Notes: generated from the letters alone by a model not told the origin. Counted from the stretch's first letter, positions 25,859 through 36,707 are shown. The stretch is 64,000 nt of DNA from Paracoccus gahaiensis (GCF_005048225.1 NZ_SUNI01000006.1:1-64000); one strand, 5' to 3'. Program-made: numbers and translations.

Positions 25859-26507
25859 AAAGCGCCTCGATCCGCGTCGCATCCAGATCGCCCACCGGCA
25901 GATCGAAGAGGAACCGCCCCTGCCGCAGCCCGATGACGCGGGTGGCGAAGGCGCGGGCGATGGCCACGTCATGCAGCGCCAGGATCGCGGTCGGAAAGGC
26001 CGCGCGCAGCACCTCGGCCAGCGCCCCGGACTGGCGGGGATCGACGGCGGAGAGGGGCTCGTCGCCCAGGATCAGCTCGCCACCCCGGTGCAGGGCGCGG
26101 GCCAGCGCCACGCGCTGCTTCTGCCCGCCCGACAGCCCCTCGACGGCGCGGTCGGCCTCGGGCGTCAGGCCGACGCGGGCCAGATCGGCCAGCGCCGCCG
26201 CCCGGTCGGGGGCCGAGGGCCGGACCAGCGTCCGCAGGTTGCGCCAGGCGCCGTGATCGTCCAGCCGCCCCATCAGGACGTTGCGCAGCGCGCTCAGCTG
26301 CGGGACCAGCGCCGCGTCCTGCGGCACCAGCGCGACCCGCAGCCCGCGCGCCTGCGCGGCGCCATGCAGCGCCGACAGCAGCGTCGACTTGCCCGACCCG
26401 CTGCGACCCAGCAGCGCCACCCGCTCGCCGGGCGCGACATGCAGTCGCACATCGGCCAGCACGGGGGCGCCGCCATAGCCCAGATCGGCCCCGTCGAGAC
26501 GCAGCAT
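25851..26507 (-). CDS. ABC transporter ATP-binding protein, PhnC-type
   Basis: A 218-residue ATPase with Walker A LLGRSGSGKSTLL (about 34-46), signature LSGGQKQRVALARAL, Walker B ELILGDEPLSAVD and a later switch histidine in ALHDVA. It energises the fused permease whose gene it overlaps and takes substrate from the periplasmic protein encoded 7 bp upstream. Sequence type is phosphonate/PhnC. The selenium context favours an oxyanion of selenium as substrate, but phosphonate or phosphite cannot be excluded. Confidence 0.85.
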   Translation of the reverse strand: MLRLDGADLGYGGAPVLADVRLHVAPGERVALLGRSGSGKSTLLSALHGAAQARGLRVALVPQDAALVPQLSALRNVLMGRLDDHGAWRNLRTLVRPSAPDRAAALADLARVGLTPEADRAVEGLSGGQKQRVALARALHRGGELILGDEPLSAVDPRQSGALAEVLRAAFPTAILALHDVAIARAFATRVIGLRQGRFLFDLPVGDLDATRIEALYG

Positions 26508-26514
26508 GGAAGGC

Positions 26515-27378
26515 CTACTCCAGCAGGTCCAGCTGGCGGCCGACCTCTTCGATGGGGGCGTAATCGTCGTTCGTGGCGGCGATGAAGGCGTTGCGGGGGA
26601 AGGCCGCCAGCAGGTCGGGATCGTCCATGCCGATCAGCGCCGCCTGCACGCGGTCGGCAAACCCCTCGCCCCACCGGTCGTCCACGTCGCCGCGGATGGT
26701 CCAGTTGTAATCGGGATAGGGCGGCGTCTGCCAGATGACCTTGGCCGTCTCGACCTCGGGGGCGCCGTCGGCCACGGCCTGATCATAGACCGTGAAGTTC
26801 AGCGCCCCCACCTGCCAGGCGCCCGAGGCGACCAGCCGCAGCGTCTGGCTGTGATCGCCCGAAAAGCCCACGCGGTCGAAGAAGTCCTCGGGCGCCGCGC
26901 CGGTATTCTCGCGGATGGCGAACTCGGGCATCAGCCGCCCCGAGGTCGAGGTCTTGGCCCCGAAGGTGAAGGACAGGCCACGCGTGGCCTCGGGGAAATC
27001 CTCGGATCGTTCCAGCCCCGTATCCGTATGGGCGATGAAATAGCTGACGAAACTGGTGTCCTCGTCGCCCTGCGCGATGGCGCGGGCGCCCGGCACGACC
27101 AGCCGCGCCTGCACGCCCGACAGCCCGCCGAACCAGGCCAGCTGCACCTGGTCGTTGCGGAAGGCGGTGACCGCGGCCGGGTAGGATTTCACCGGCACGA
27201 ACTGCACCGGCACGTCCAACTCCTCGGACAGGTATTCGGCGACCGCGCCGAAACGCTCGGCCAGGCGCGTCTCGTCCTCGTCGGGGATGGCCGAGAAATA
27301 GAGCGTGTCTTGGGCATGGGCCATGCCGGCCAGCAAGAGGCCGGCGGCGAGGATCGGGGCAGTCAGGCGCAAGGTCAT
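26515..27378 (-). CDS. Periplasmic substrate-binding protein, PhnD/putative selenate type
   Basis: A 287-residue binding protein with a Sec signal peptide (MTLRLTAPILAAGLLLAGMAHA, cleavage near residue 22). The mature part begins QDTLYFSAIPDEDETRLAERF, a PhnD-like opening, and continues with VQLAWFGGLSGVQARLVVPGA and LSFTFGAKTSTSGRLMPEFAIRE. This variant of PhnD is the one often annotated as a putative selenate ABC transporter binding protein in genomes with selenocysteine genes. It is the first gene of a three-gene operon divergent from fdhA. Selenium specificity is inferred from context. Confidence 0.78.
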   Translation of the reverse strand: MTLRLTAPILAAGLLLAGMAHAQDTLYFSAIPDEDETRLAERFGAVAEYLSEELDVPVQFVPVKSYPAAVTAFRNDQVQLAWFGGLSGVQARLVVPGARAIAQGDEDTSFVSYFIAHTDTGLERSEDFPEATRGLSFTFGAKTSTSGRLMPEFAIRENTGAAPEDFFDRVGFSGDHSQTLRLVASGAWQVGALNFTVYDQAVADGAPEVETAKVIWQTPPYPDYNWTIRGDVDDRWGEGFADRVQAALIGMDDPDLLAAFPRNAFIAATNDDYAPIEEVGRQLDLLE

Positions 27379-27702
27379 GGAGGGGGAGCCTTTCGAAGGA
27401 ACGCAACGGAGGGGGGATGAGGACCGGCGGGCCCCGCCTTGCGGGCCGCGCGCCATGTCGTCAAGCCCCCGCGGATCGCGGCGCACCTTGCGGCCCGAGC
27501 GCCCCCGGCGCATCGGCTTGCGGCCCCTGTCTAGCCCGGCGTCCCGCCCCGCCGCAAGACGCCCCGTGACGGCGCCCCCCTGACCGCCCCTCGCGCGCGC
27601 GGGCGCGCGTCCACGCGCACGGGCGTGACTTGACACGAGCGGTTCAGCGGCGGACGATAGGCGCGTACCTATCTATGACAGACAGGCAAGAGGGAGGTCC
27701 CC
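27379..27702. other. Divergent regulatory region between the transporter and formate dehydrogenase operons
   Basis: This 324-bp gap has no convincing ORF. The left two thirds are GC-rich with alternating GCGCGC runs around 27594-27610. The right end holds the fdh promoter features. Both operons must start here, so shared control is possible. Confidence 0.6.
27630..27673 (+). promoter_or_regulatory. Candidate promoter and dyad upstream of fdhA
   Basis: TTGACA at 27630-27635 is a perfect sigma-70 -35 hexamer. No perfect -10 follows at 17 bp; the best AT-containing stretch starts about 20 bp downstream. A dyad GATAGG (27656-27661) / CCTATC (27668-27673) overlaps that region and would suit a repressor or activator. 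AGGGAGG before the ATG at 27703 is the ribosome-binding site. Confidence 0.35.
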
Positions 27703-30700
27703 ATGAATATCGACCTTTCGCGCCGCGGCTTTCTGAGGCTTGCGGGTGCGGGGGTTGCGGCAACGTCGCTTGGAGCCATGGGCTTCGGCAGCGCCGAGGC
27801 AGCAGAGGCCGCGCAGGTGCGCGCCTACAAGCTGGCCACGACGACGGAAACACGCAACACCTGCCCCTATTGCTCGGTCGCCTGCGGGATCATCATGTAT
27901 TCGCGCGGCGACGTGAAGGCCGGCGAGACCGCCGAGCTGATGCATATCGAGGGCGATGCCGATCACCCGACGAACCGCGGAACGCTGTGCCCCAAGGGCG
28001 CGGCGCTGAAGGATTTCGTCCATGCGCCCACGCGCCTGACCCACCCGCGCATCCGCCGCGCGGGCAGCGACCAGTTCGAGGAGATTTCTTGGGACGAGGC
28101 GCTGGACAAGATCGCCCGCGAGCTGAAGGACGACCGCGACGCCAACTTCATCGCCACGAACGATGAGGGCACGCCGGTCAACCGCTGGACGACGGCCGGC
28201 TTCCTGGCGGCGTCCGCCACCACCAACGAAACCGCATGGCTGACCTACAAGACGGTCCGGTCCATGGGGATTGTGGGATTCGACAATCAGGCGCGAGTCT
28301 GACACGGCCCGACGGTGTCCAGTTTGGGCCCGACATTTGGCCGTGGAGCGATGACCAATCCATGGACTGACATCAAGAACACCGACCTGGTGATCGTGAT
28401 GGGCGGAAACGCCGCCGAAGCGCATCCCTGCGGCTTCAAATGGGTGACCGAGGCCAAGGCGCATCGCGGCGCCAAGCTGGTCGTGGTCGATCCGCGCTAT
28501 ACCCGCACCGCCTCGGTGGCGGATTACTATGCGCCCATCCGTCCGGGCAGCGACATCGCCTTCCTGATGGGAGCGATCCGCTGGTGCATGGAAAACGACA
28601 AGGTGCAGTGGGATTATGTCCGCGACTACACCAACGCCTCCTTCCTGGTGCGCGAGGATTTCGGCTGGCAGGACGGGCTTTTCAGCGGCTATGACGAGGA
28701 AAAGCGCGATTTCGACAAGGAAAGCTGGGATTACCAGATCGGCGATGACGGCTTCGCGCTGACCGACCCGACGCTGGAGAACCCGCGCTGCGTCTGGCAG
28801 ATGCTGAAGAAGCATGTCGATGTCTACACGCCCGAATTCGTGGAAAACATCACCGGCACGCCGCGGGACAAGTTCCTCGACATCTGCGGGATGATCGGCG
28901 AATGCTCGGCGGTCGACAAGACCATGACCTCGATGTACGCGCTTGGCTGGACCCAGCATTCCAAGGGCGCGCAGAACATCCGCGGCATGGCGATGCTGCA
29001 GCTGATCCTGGGCAATATCGGCGTCCGGGGTGGGGGCATGAACGCGCTGCGCGGGCATTCCAACATCCAAGGGTTGACCGATATCGGCCTGATGTCGAAC
29101 CTGATCCCGGGCTATCTGAACATCCCCACGGAATCCGAGGTCGATTGGCAGACCTATCTGTCCACCCGCAGCTTCACGCCGCTGCGGCCCGGCCAGACCA
29201 GCTACTGGCAGAACTATCCCACCTTCATGGTCAGCTTCCTCAAGGCCATGTGGGGCGATGCCGCCACCGAGGAAAACGATTGGGCCTTCGACTATCTGCC
29301 CAAGCTGGATGTCCCGGCCTATGACATCCTGCGCATGTTCGAGCTGATGAACAACGACCGGGTGAACCTGTACTTCTGCCAGGGCTTCAACCCGCTCCTG
29401 TCCATCCCCAATCGGGAAAAGGTCACCACGGGCCTGTCCAAGCTGAAGATGCTGGTCGTGATGGACCCCCTGTCCACCGAGACCTCGCATTTCTGGCAGA
29501 ACCACGGCGCGCATAACGACGTGGACACGGCCTCGATCCAGACCGAGGTGCTGGAGCTGCCCACGACCTGCTTCGCCGAGGACGAGGGCGCGCTGGTCAA
29601 TTCGGGCCGCTGGCTGCAATGGCACTGGCCGGGCGCGACGCCTCCGGGCGAGGCCAAGCACGACACCTGGATCATGGCGCAGATCTGGACGCGGGTGCGC
29701 GAGCTGTATCGGACCGAAGGCGGCGCCTTCCCCGATCCGATCGTGAACCTGTCCTGGGACTATGCCGATCCCGGCGAGCCGCATCCGTCCGAACTGGCGC
29801 GCGAGATGAACGGCCGCGCGCTGAGCGACGTGACCGACCCGGCGACGGGCGCGGTGATCGTGCAGGCGGGCCAGCAGGTGTCCGGGTTCGGGCAGCTGCG
29901 CGGCGACGGCTCGACCATGGCAGGCTGCTGGATCTATGCCGGCAGCTGGACCGAAGAGGGCAACATGATGGCGCGGCGGGACAATTCCGATCCCGACGAC
30001 GTGGGCATGTACCTGAACTGGGCCTTTGCCTGGCCGGCCAACCGGCGCGTGCTGTACAACCGTGCCTCGGCGGATCTTCAGGGCCAGCCCTGGGACGCGA
30101 CGCGGCCCTTGGTGCAATGGGACGGCGAGCGTTGGGGCGGCTACGATGTCCCCGACATCGCGCCCACGGCCAACCCCTCCGAGGTCGGCCCCTTCATCAT
30201 GAACCAGGAAGGGGTCTCGCGGCTCTTCACCCGGGGCATGATGCGCGACGGGCCCTTCCCGACGCATATGGAGCCCTTCGAAAGCCCGATGGCCAACGTG
30301 TTCAACCCGCGCATGCGCGGCAACCCGGTGGCCCGGATCTTCGAATCCGACGTGGCGCGGCTTGGCGGCAGCGACGAATTCCCCTTCGTCGCGACGTCCT
30401 ACCGCCTGACCGAGCATTTCCACTACTGGACCAAGCACAACCCGGTGAACGCCGCGTTGCAGCCCGAGTTCTTCGTGGAGATCAGCGAGGAGCTGGCGGC
30501 CGAGCGCGGCATCACCAAGGGCGGTCGCGTCCGGGTCTGGGGGGCGCGGGGCCAGGTCTGGGCCAAGGCCGTGGTGACCAAGCGGATCAAGCCCATGACC
30601 TGCGACGGCAAGACCGTCCATGTGGTGGGCATTCCGCTGCATTGGGGCTTCATGGGCGCCGCGAAGAAAGGCTGGGGGCCCAACAGCCTGACGCCCTTCG

Positions 30701-30783
30701 TCGGTGACGCCAACACGGACACGCCGGAATTCAAGGCGTTCCTTGTCAACATCGAACCCGCCGCAGAGGAGCCGGTCGCATGA
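27703..30783 (+). CDS. fdhA: Formate dehydrogenase-N/O type alpha subunit, selenoprotein with in-frame UGA (Sec200)
   Basis: The gene encodes 1026 residues once the TGA at 28300-28302 is read as selenocysteine at position 200. Sequence on both sides is continuous in frame and matches E. coli FdnG/FdoG: [24 protein letters not shown]. The N-terminus carries a Tat signal (SRRGFLRL, residues 6-13), so the folded Mo/W-bisMGD enzyme is exported to the periplasm. A [4Fe-4S] cluster is bound by C54, C57, C61 and C96. It oxidises formate to CO2 and passes electrons to FdhB and FdhC. The stop overlaps the fdhB start (ATGA). A SECIS hairpin follows the UGA directly. Confidence 0.95.
28303..28345 (+). 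promoter_or_regulatory. Bacterial SECIS element in fdhA mRNA
   Basis: Immediately after the UGA, CACGGCC (28303-28309) pairs with GGCCGTG (28339-28345). Above it an apical stem has G28314-G28315 pairing with C28330-C28331, an unpaired U28316, four pairs between 28317-28320 and 28326-28329, and the loop AGUUU (28321-28325). The bulged U and G-U-containing loop about 19 nt after the UGA match the SelB-binding hairpin of E. coli fdhF. Confidence 0.85.
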
Positions 30784-31778
30784 ACGATATGGCCAACAGC
30801 CCGACCACGGCGGTCTCGAACCCGCCCGTGCAGCCGACCGAGGCCTATTTCAATGCGGGCGACATCGTCCGCATCTCGGCCACCCGGAACGTGCCGCAAC
30901 CCGACCGCCAGCTGGAAAAGCTGGCCAAGCTGATCGATGTGTCCAAATGCATCGGCTGCAAGGCCTGCCAGTCCGCCTGCGTGGAATGGAACGACACGCA
31001 TCCCGAGATCGAGGAGAACGTGGGGGTCTATGAGAACCCCCACGACCTGACGCCGAACATGTTCACCCTGATGCGCTTTGCGGAATGGGAGAACCCGGCG
31101 ACGAACGATCTGGAATGGCTGATCCGCAAGGACGGCTGCATGCATTGCGAGGATCCGGGCTGCCTCAAGGCCTGCCCGGCCCCCGGCGCCATCGTGCAGT
31201 ATTCCAACGGGATCGTCGATTTCGTGAAGGACAACTGCATCGGCTGCGGCTATTGCGTCACCGGCTGTCCCTTCGACATCCCGCGCATCAGCCAGGTCGA
31301 TCATAAAAGCTACAAGTGCACGCTCTGTTCGGACCGCGTCGCGGTGGGCCAGGGCCCGGCCTGTGCCAAGGCCTGCCCCACGCAGGCCATCGTCTTCGGC
31401 ACCAAGGCCGACATGCAGGCCCATGCCGAAACGCGGATCGAGGATCTGAAGTCGCGCGGCTACGAGAACGCGGGCCTCTACGACCCCGCGGGCGTCGGCG
31501 GCACGCATGTGATGTATGTGCTGCATCATGCCGACAAGCCGGGCATCTACAACGAGCTGCCCGAGAACCCCCGCATCTCGCCCATCGTCGAGGGCTGGAA
31601 GGGCGTCACCAAGACCGCCGGTCTGGCCGTCATCGGTCTGGCGGCGGTGGGGGCCACGCTGCACGGCCTGTTCTCGCGCGGCAACGAGGTCGAGGAGCAT
31701 GACACCGAGGCCGCCAAGACGCTGGTGGTCGAAGGCCGCGACCCCGACGAGGATCCGCACAAGGGGGGGCCCGCCTGA
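30780..31778 (+). CDS. fdhB: Formate dehydrogenase beta subunit, four [4Fe-4S] ferredoxin-like
   Basis: A 332-residue iron-sulfur subunit. The first cluster motif is C57-x2-C60-x2-C63-x3-C67, followed by further cysteine groups in [34 protein letters not shown] and [21 protein letters not shown], for four clusters in all. A single C-terminal transmembrane helix (about 281-300) anchors it, as in FdnH/FdoH. It carries electrons from FdhA to the cytochrome b subunit. Overlaps of 4 bp with fdhA and 1 bp with fdhC show tight translational coupling. Confidence 0.95.
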   Translation: MNDMANSPTTAVSNPPVQPTEAYFNAGDIVRISATRNVPQPDRQLEKLAKLIDVSKCIGCKACQSACVEWNDTHPEIEENVGVYENPHDLTPNMFTLMRFAEWENPATNDLEWLIRKDGCMHCEDPGCLKACPAPGAIVQYSNGIVDFVKDNCIGCGYCVTGCPFDIPRISQVDHKSYKCTLCSDRVAVGQGPACAKACPTQAIVFGTKADMQAHAETRIEDLKSRGYENAGLYDPAGVGGTHVMYVLHHADKPGIYNELPENPRISPIVEGWKGVTKTAGLAVIGLAAVGATLHGLFSRGNEVEEHDTEAAKTLVVEGRDPDEDPHKGGPA

Positions 31779-32467
31779 TGGCGCACCGCCCCTATTATTC
31801 GGAACGTGGCGACCGGATCGAAAGCCGTGCCCCGGTCGAGGTGAGCCGCTATCGCGGCTTCACCCGCGCCAACCACTGGGTCACGGCTTTCTGCCTGATC
31901 GCGCTGGCCCTGTCGGGGCTGGCGCTGTTCGACCCGGCGCTGTACTTCCTGACCGCCCTCTTCGGCGGCGGGCAGATCACCCGCTGGATCCACCCGATCA
32001 TCGGCGTGGTGCTGTTCGTCAGCTTCGCCCTGATGTTCATCCAGCTGTGGCGCCTGAACATGCCCAAGCCCGAGGACACGACCTGGGTCACCAAGATCGG
32101 CGACGTGGTCAAGGGCAACGAGGACAACCTGCCGGAACTGGGCAAGTACAATGCCGGGCAGAAGTTCGTCTTCTGGGGCATGACCGGGCTGATCGTCGTG
32201 CTGATCGTCTCGGGCGTGCTGATCTGGCAGCAGGTCGTCGGCCATCTGGTCAGCGTGCCGGTGCGCCGCGTGGCGGTGCTGGTCCATGCGCTGGCCGCGG
32301 TGGCGATCATCCTGGTGTTCATCATGCATGTCTATGCCGCCATCTGGACGCGCGGCACGCTGCGGGCGATGACCCGGGGCACGGTGACCGGCGGATGGGC
32401 CTGGCGCCATCACCGCAAATGGCTGCGAGAGATCGCCAGCCGCGACACGAAAGGCCCGGCAGAGTAA
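31778..32467 (+). CDS. fdhC: Formate dehydrogenase gamma subunit, cytochrome b556
   Basis: A 229-residue membrane subunit with four transmembrane helices. It holds two b haems and reduces quinone. The histidines H33, H72, H170 and H184 reproduce the spacing (39, 98, 14) of the four haem ligands in E. coli FdnI. The start overlaps fdhB by one base (TGATG). With FdhA and FdhB it forms a respiratory formate dehydrogenase that faces the periplasm. Confidence 0.93.
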   Translation: MAHRPYYSERGDRIESRAPVEVSRYRGFTRANHWVTAFCLIALALSGLALFDPALYFLTALFGGGQITRWIHPIIGVVLFVSFALMFIQLWRLNMPKPEDTTWVTKIGDVVKGNEDNLPELGKYNAGQKFVFWGMTGLIVVLIVSGVLIWQQVVGHLVSVPVRRVAVLVHALAAVAIILVFIMHVYAAIWTRGTLRAMTRGTVTGGWAWRHHRKWLREIASRDTKGPAE

Positions 32468-32536
32468 TCTGCCGGCCACAACCGCCGACTGCACCCCCAA
32501 GGACCATCCCTGTGGCCGGTCGGCCCGGAGACCTTC

Positions 32537-33451
32537 ATGACCCGCTTTCCCCAACCCGACCCCTCCGCGATCGGCGGCGTGCCCACCGCGCCCCTGGCCT
32601 TCCTGCCCGATCCCGCGCGGCTGTTTTCGACCCGCGCCAAGCGGCTGGACTTCCTGGCCGGGCACAGCGCCAATCTGGGGCCTTGGCTTGCCTTCCTGGG
32701 CAGGCTGTCGGACCTGCAGGCGCGCCTCGCCCGCGACCTGCCCCCCGCCACCCCCCTGTCCCCCGACCGCGTGCGGCTGGCCCGCGAAAGCCGCATGCCG
32801 CCACTGGACCGTCGGGCCGAGGCCACCGATCCGCAGCTGCACGACATCCTCGACCGCGTGCTGACGGCGGCGGCGGAATTGGAGATGCCCGACCCCGCCC
32901 GGATGGCGCTGCTGGCGGTGACCTCGGCCCCGCTGGCCGACCGGCACTGGCTGCTGGAGAACATCCTGTCCGACACCGTCCCCGAGGACAGCGTCGCCCC
33001 GCATCTGTTCGCGGCGCTGGCGGTGCAGCTGCACATGGCGCGGCGCGCCGCGACGCTGGAGGCGCGCCAGCTGGTCCCGATCCGCACCGGGGTCTGCCCC
33101 GCCTGCGGGGGGCGGCCCGCGACCTCCTCGGTCATCGGGGTGGGTGATCTGGACGGCGTCCGCTATGCCGCCTGCGCCTGCTGCCAGACGCAATGGAACG
33201 AGGTCCGGCTGACCTGCCTCTGCTGCGGATCGACCGCCGCCATCAGCTATCGCAGCGTCGAGACGACCGAGGCGACCGTCCGCGCCGAGGTCTGCGGGGA
33301 TTGCGATTCCTGGGTCAAGATCCTCTACCAGAACAAGAACCACAGCCTTGAACCCGTGGCCGACGACGTGGCCAGCCTGGGCCTCGATCTGATGATGAAG
33401 GATACCGGCCTTCGGCGCGGGGGCGTGAACCCCTTCCTGACCGGGTTCTGA
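32537..33451 (+). CDS. fdhE: Formate dehydrogenase accessory protein FdhE
   Basis: A 304-residue cytoplasmic maturation factor. Four CxxC motifs at 187-190, 213-216, 227-230 and 253-256 form the rubredoxin-like iron/zinc-binding C-terminal part typical of FdhE. The protein assists assembly of exported formate dehydrogenases before Tat export. The 69-bp gap after fdhC is the largest in the operon, and the stop overlaps the selA start by one base. The sulfurtransferase FdhD, needed for cofactor sulfuration, is not in the window. Confidence 0.92.
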   Translation: MTRFPQPDPSAIGGVPTAPLAFLPDPARLFSTRAKRLDFLAGHSANLGPWLAFLGRLSDLQARLARDLPPATPLSPDRVRLARESRMPPLDRRAEATDPQLHDILDRVLTAAAELEMPDPARMALLAVTSAPLADRHWLLENILSDTVPEDSVAPHLFAALAVQLHMARRAATLEARQLVPIRTGVCPACGGRPATSSVIGVGDLDGVRYAACACCQTQWNEVRLTCLCCGSTAAISYRSVETTEATVRAEVCGDCDSWVKILYQNKNHSLEPVADDVASLGLDLMMKDTGLRRGGVNPFLTGF

Positions 33452-34812
33452 TGTCGGGCTTTCGCGCGCTGCCCGCCGTCGACCAGCTGCTGGCCGCCCT
33501 GCCCGCGCTGGTCGAGGATCATGGCCGTCAGGCCGTGACGCAGGCCGCGCGCGCCCGGCTGGATGCGGCCCGCACGGCCATCCGCGAGGGCGCCGACGGC
33601 GCCACCGAGGCCGCGCGCCTGCCGCATCTGCTGGCCGCCGATCTGGCGGGGCAGGCCGCGACCCGGCTGCGCCCGATCCTGAACCTGACCGGCACCGTCC
33701 TGCACACCAATCTGGGCCGCGCGATCCTGGCGGACGAGGCGATCGCGGCGGCCAGCGCCGCCATGGCCGCGCCGCTGGCGCTGGAATACGACCTGACCAC
33801 CGGAGCGCGGGGCCAGCGCGACGACCACCTGCGCGGCCTTCTGTGCGAGCTGACGGGGGCCGAGGACGCCACCATCGTCAACAACAACGCCGCCGCCGTG
33901 CTGATCGCGCTGAACACCTTCGGGCTGGGGCGCGACAGCCTCGTCTCGCGCGGCGAGCTGATCGAGATCGGCGGCGCCTTCCGCATGCCCGACATCATGG
34001 CCCGCGCGGGCACCCATCTGGTCGAGGTCGGCACCACGAACCGCACCCATCCCCGCGACTATGTCGAGGCGATCACCGACCGCACCGGCCTGATCCTCAA
34101 GGTCCATACCTCGAACTACCGCATCGACGGCTTCACGGCCGAGGTCGCCGCCCCCGATCTGGCGGCGCTGGCCCGCGATGCGGGCGTCATCATGATGAAC
34201 GATCTGGGCGCCGGGTCGCTGGTCGATCTGTCCCGATGGGGGCTGCGCCGCGAACCCACCGTGGCCGAGGCGGTGGCCGAGGGCGCCGACCTCATCACCT
34301 TCTCGGGCGACAAGCTGCTGGGCGGGCCGCAGGCGGGCTTCATCCTGGGCCGCCGCGACCTGATCGCCCAGATCAACAGGAACCCCATGAAGCGCGCCCT
34401 GCGGCTGGACAAGATCCGCATCGCGGCGCTGGAGGCGACGCTGCGCCTCTATCGCGACCCGGACCGGCTGGACCGGCGCCTGCCGGTGCTGCGGATGCTG
34501 TCGCGGCCGCAGGCGGACATCGCCGCGCAGGCCGCCCGGCTGGCCCCGCAGGTCGCGGCGCTGCTGCCCGATCACGCGGTGACGGTGACGGACTGCGCCA
34601 GCCAGATCGGCTCGGGCTCGCTGCCGACCGACACGATCCCCTCGGCGGGGCTGCGGATCACCGGGGCGGGGGGCGATGCGCCCGACCGGCTGGCCGCACG
34701 GCTGCGCGCCCTGCCCCGCCCGGTGCTGGGCCATATCCATGCGGGCGCGCTGATCCTGGACCTGCGCTGCCTCGGCGCCGATGGCGACCTGCTGGACGCG
34801 CTGGCGCCATGA
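33451..34812 (+). CDS. selA: L-seryl-tRNA(Sec) selenium transferase
   Basis: A 453-residue PLP enzyme that converts seryl-tRNA(Sec) to selenocysteyl-tRNA(Sec) with selenophosphate. The PLP-binding lysine is K288 in [12 protein letters not shown] (K295 in E. coli). Other SelA hallmarks are [26 protein letters not shown] and [12 protein letters not shown]. It forms a decamer in the cytoplasm. It is embedded in the fdh operon, with 1-bp and 4-bp overlaps to fdhE and selB, so Sec synthesis is coexpressed with its client. Confidence 0.95.
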   Translation: MSGFRALPAVDQLLAALPALVEDHGRQAVTQAARARLDAARTAIREGADGATEAARLPHLLAADLAGQAATRLRPILNLTGTVLHTNLGRAILADEAIAAASAAMAAPLALEYDLTTGARGQRDDHLRGLLCELTGAEDATIVNNNAAAVLIALNTFGLGRDSLVSRGELIEIGGAFRMPDIMARAGTHLVEVGTTNRTHPRDYVEAITDRTGLILKVHTSNYRIDGFTAEVAAPDLAALARDAGVIMMNDLGAGSLVDLSRWGLRREPTVAEAVAEGADLITFSGDKLLGGPQAGFILGRRDLIAQINRNPMKRALRLDKIRIAALEATLRLYRDPDRLDRRLPVLRMLSRPQADIAAQAARLAPQVAALLPDHAVTVTDCASQIGSGSLPTDTIPSAGLRITGAGGDAPDRLAARLRALPRPVLGHIHAGALILDLRCLGADGDLLDALAP

Positions 34813-36707
34813 TCGTCGGCACCGCAGGCCATATCGACCACGGCAAGACCGCGCTGGTGAAGGCGCTGACCGGCACCGATGCCGACCGCCTGGCCGAGGA
34901 GAAGGCGCGCGGCATCACCATCGACCTGGGCTTTGCCTATGCCGATCTGGGGGGCGGCGCGGTCACCGGCTTCGTCGACGTGCCGGGCCACGAGCGGCTG
35001 ATCCACACCATGCTGGCGGGCGCGGGCGGGATCGATCTGGCGCTGCTGGTCGTGGCCTGCGACGACGGCGTGATGCCGCAGACGCGCGAGCATCTGGCGA
35101 TCCTGGACCTGCTGGGCCTGCCGCGCGGGCTGGTCGCGCTGACCAAGGCCGATCTGGCGGACGACGCGCGGCGCGCCGAGGTCACCGCCCAGATTCGCGA
35201 GACGCTGGCGGGCAGCGCGCTGGCCGATGCGCCCATCCTGCCCGTCTCGACCGTCACCGGCGAGGGGATCGAGGCCCTGCGCGCCGCCCTTCTGGCGGCC
35301 GAGGCCGACACCACCGCCCGCGCGGCCCATGGTCCCTTCCGGCTGGCGGTGGATCGCAGCTTCACCCTGCAGGGCGCGGGCACGGTCGTCACCGGCACCG
35401 TGCTGACGGGCCGCATCGCGGTGGGCGATGCGGTCACCGTCAGCCCCTCGGGCATCACCGCCCGCGTCCGCGCCATCCACGCCCAGAACCGCCCCGCGAC
35501 CGAAGGCCTGGCCGGCCAGCGCTGCGCCCTCAATCTGGCCGGAGAGGACGTGACCAAGGACGCGCTTCATCGCGGCGACATCGTCCTGACGCCTTCGCTG
35601 CACGCCCCCACCGCCCGCATCGACGCCCGCCTGACCGTGCTGGCCGGCGAGCCCAAGCCCATCGGCACCTGGTTCCCTGCCCGCCTGCACAGCCACGCGA
35701 CCGAGGTCGGCGCCCGCATCGTGCCACTTGGCGACCCCATCGCGCCGGGCGAGGCCGGACCGGTCCAGATCGTGCTGGACCGCCCCATCGCCGCGGCCAT
35801 CGGCGACCGCTTCATTTTGCGCGACGTCTCGGCCAGCCGCACCATCGGCGGGGGCCGCTTCCTGGACCTGCGCCCCCCCGCCCGCAAGCGCCGCACGCCG
35901 GAACGCCTGGCCCTGATAAGCGCCGCCCGCGCGCCGGATCCCCTGTCCGCCCTGCTGGCCATCGCGCCCCAGGACATGACCGTCTTCGCCCGCGACCGCA
36001 GCCTGTCGCCGGATCAGGCGCAGGCCGCGCTGGCAGCGGCGGGCGGCACGACCGTCGCGAGCCTCGCCCTGTCGCCCGCCCATCTGGAGACGCTGCGCGC
36101 GGGCATCACCGACCAGCTGACGCAGTTCCACGAGGCCAATCCCGACCTGCCGGGCTTGGGGCGCGAACGCCTGCGCCTGGCGCTGACCCCGCGCCTGCCC
36201 AAGGACGCCTTCCTCGCGCTGCTGCGCATCGAATCCGAGGCGGGCCGCATCGTCCCGGATGGCGCCTTCCTGCGCCTGCCCGGCCACGAGGTCCGCCTGT
36301 CACCCGAGGACGAGGCGATCTGGGACCGCATCCGTCCCGCCCTGCTGGGCGATCTACGCTATCGCCCGCCCCGGGTCCGCGACTTCGCCACCGAGTTCGG
36401 CGCGGACGAAAAGGACATCCGCCGCATCCTGCGCCTGACCCAGAAGCTGGGCCGCACCGACCAGATCGCCCATGACCACTTCTTCGCCCGCGAGGTCACC
36501 GCCGCCATGGTCGCCATCCTGCGCGACGTGGCGGCCAAGACCGAGGATGGCTGGTTCACCGCCCCCCTGTTCCGCGACCGGGTGCAGAACGGCCGCAAGG
36601 TCGCCATCGAGATCCTGGATTTCTTCGACCGCCACGGCGTCACCCTGCGCAGGGGCGACCTGCGCCGCCTGAACCCGCACCGGCTGGACCTATTCGGAGA
36701 GGCTTAG
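34809..36707 (+). CDS. selB: Selenocysteine-specific elongation factor SelB
   Basis: A 632-residue GTPase that delivers Sec-tRNA(Sec) to UGA codons. The EF-Tu-like G domain has GHIDHGKT (7-14), DVPGHE (57-62) and TKAD (112-115), followed by beta-barrel domains II-III and a C-terminal winged-helix region (about 440-632) that binds the SECIS hairpin. The ATGA overlap with selA indicates coupling. Its last 18 bp overlap the 3' end of the convergent putR gene. Confidence 0.95.
   Translation: MIVGTAGHIDHGKTALVKALTGTDADRLAEEKARGITIDLGFAYADLGGGAVTGFVDVPGHERLIHTMLAGAGGIDLALLVVACDDGVMPQTREHLAILDLLGLPRGLVALTKADLADDARRAEVTAQIRETLAGSALADAPILPVSTVTGEGIEALRAALLAAEADTTARAAHGPFRLAVDRSFTLQGAGTVVTGTVLTGRIAVGDAVTVSPSGITARVRAIHAQNRPATEGLAGQRCALNLAGEDVTKDALHRGDIVLTPSLHAPTARIDARLTVLAGEPKPIGTWFPARLHSHATEVGARIVPLGDPIAPGEAGPVQIVLDRPIAAAIGDRFILRDVSASRTIGGGRFLDLRPPARKRRTPERLALISAARAPDPLSALLAIAPQDMTVFARDRSLSPDQAQAALAAAGGTTVASLALSPAHLETLRAGITDQLTQFHEANPDLPGLGRERLRLALTPRLPKDAFLALLRIESEAGRIVPDGAFLRLPGHEVRLSPEDEAIWDRIRPALLGDLRYRPPRVRDFATEFGADEKDIRRILRLTQKLGRTDQIAHDHFFAREVTAAMVAILRDVAAKTEDGWFTAPLFRDRVQNGRKVAIEILDFFDRHGVTLRRGDLRRLNPHRLDLFGEA

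Noticed and set aside
27656-27673. An OxyR-type site (ATAG-N7-CTAT) upstream of fdhA.
   Set aside because: The spacing between ATAG and CTAT is 8 rather than 7 and the second half of the extended OxyR motif is absent, so only a generic dyad is reported.
27703-30783. Reading the TGA at 28300 as a frameshift or nonsense mutation that makes fdhA a pseudogene.
   Set aside because: The frame continues, the flanking residues match Sec-containing homologues, a SECIS hairpin is present, and selA, selB and selC are all nearby.
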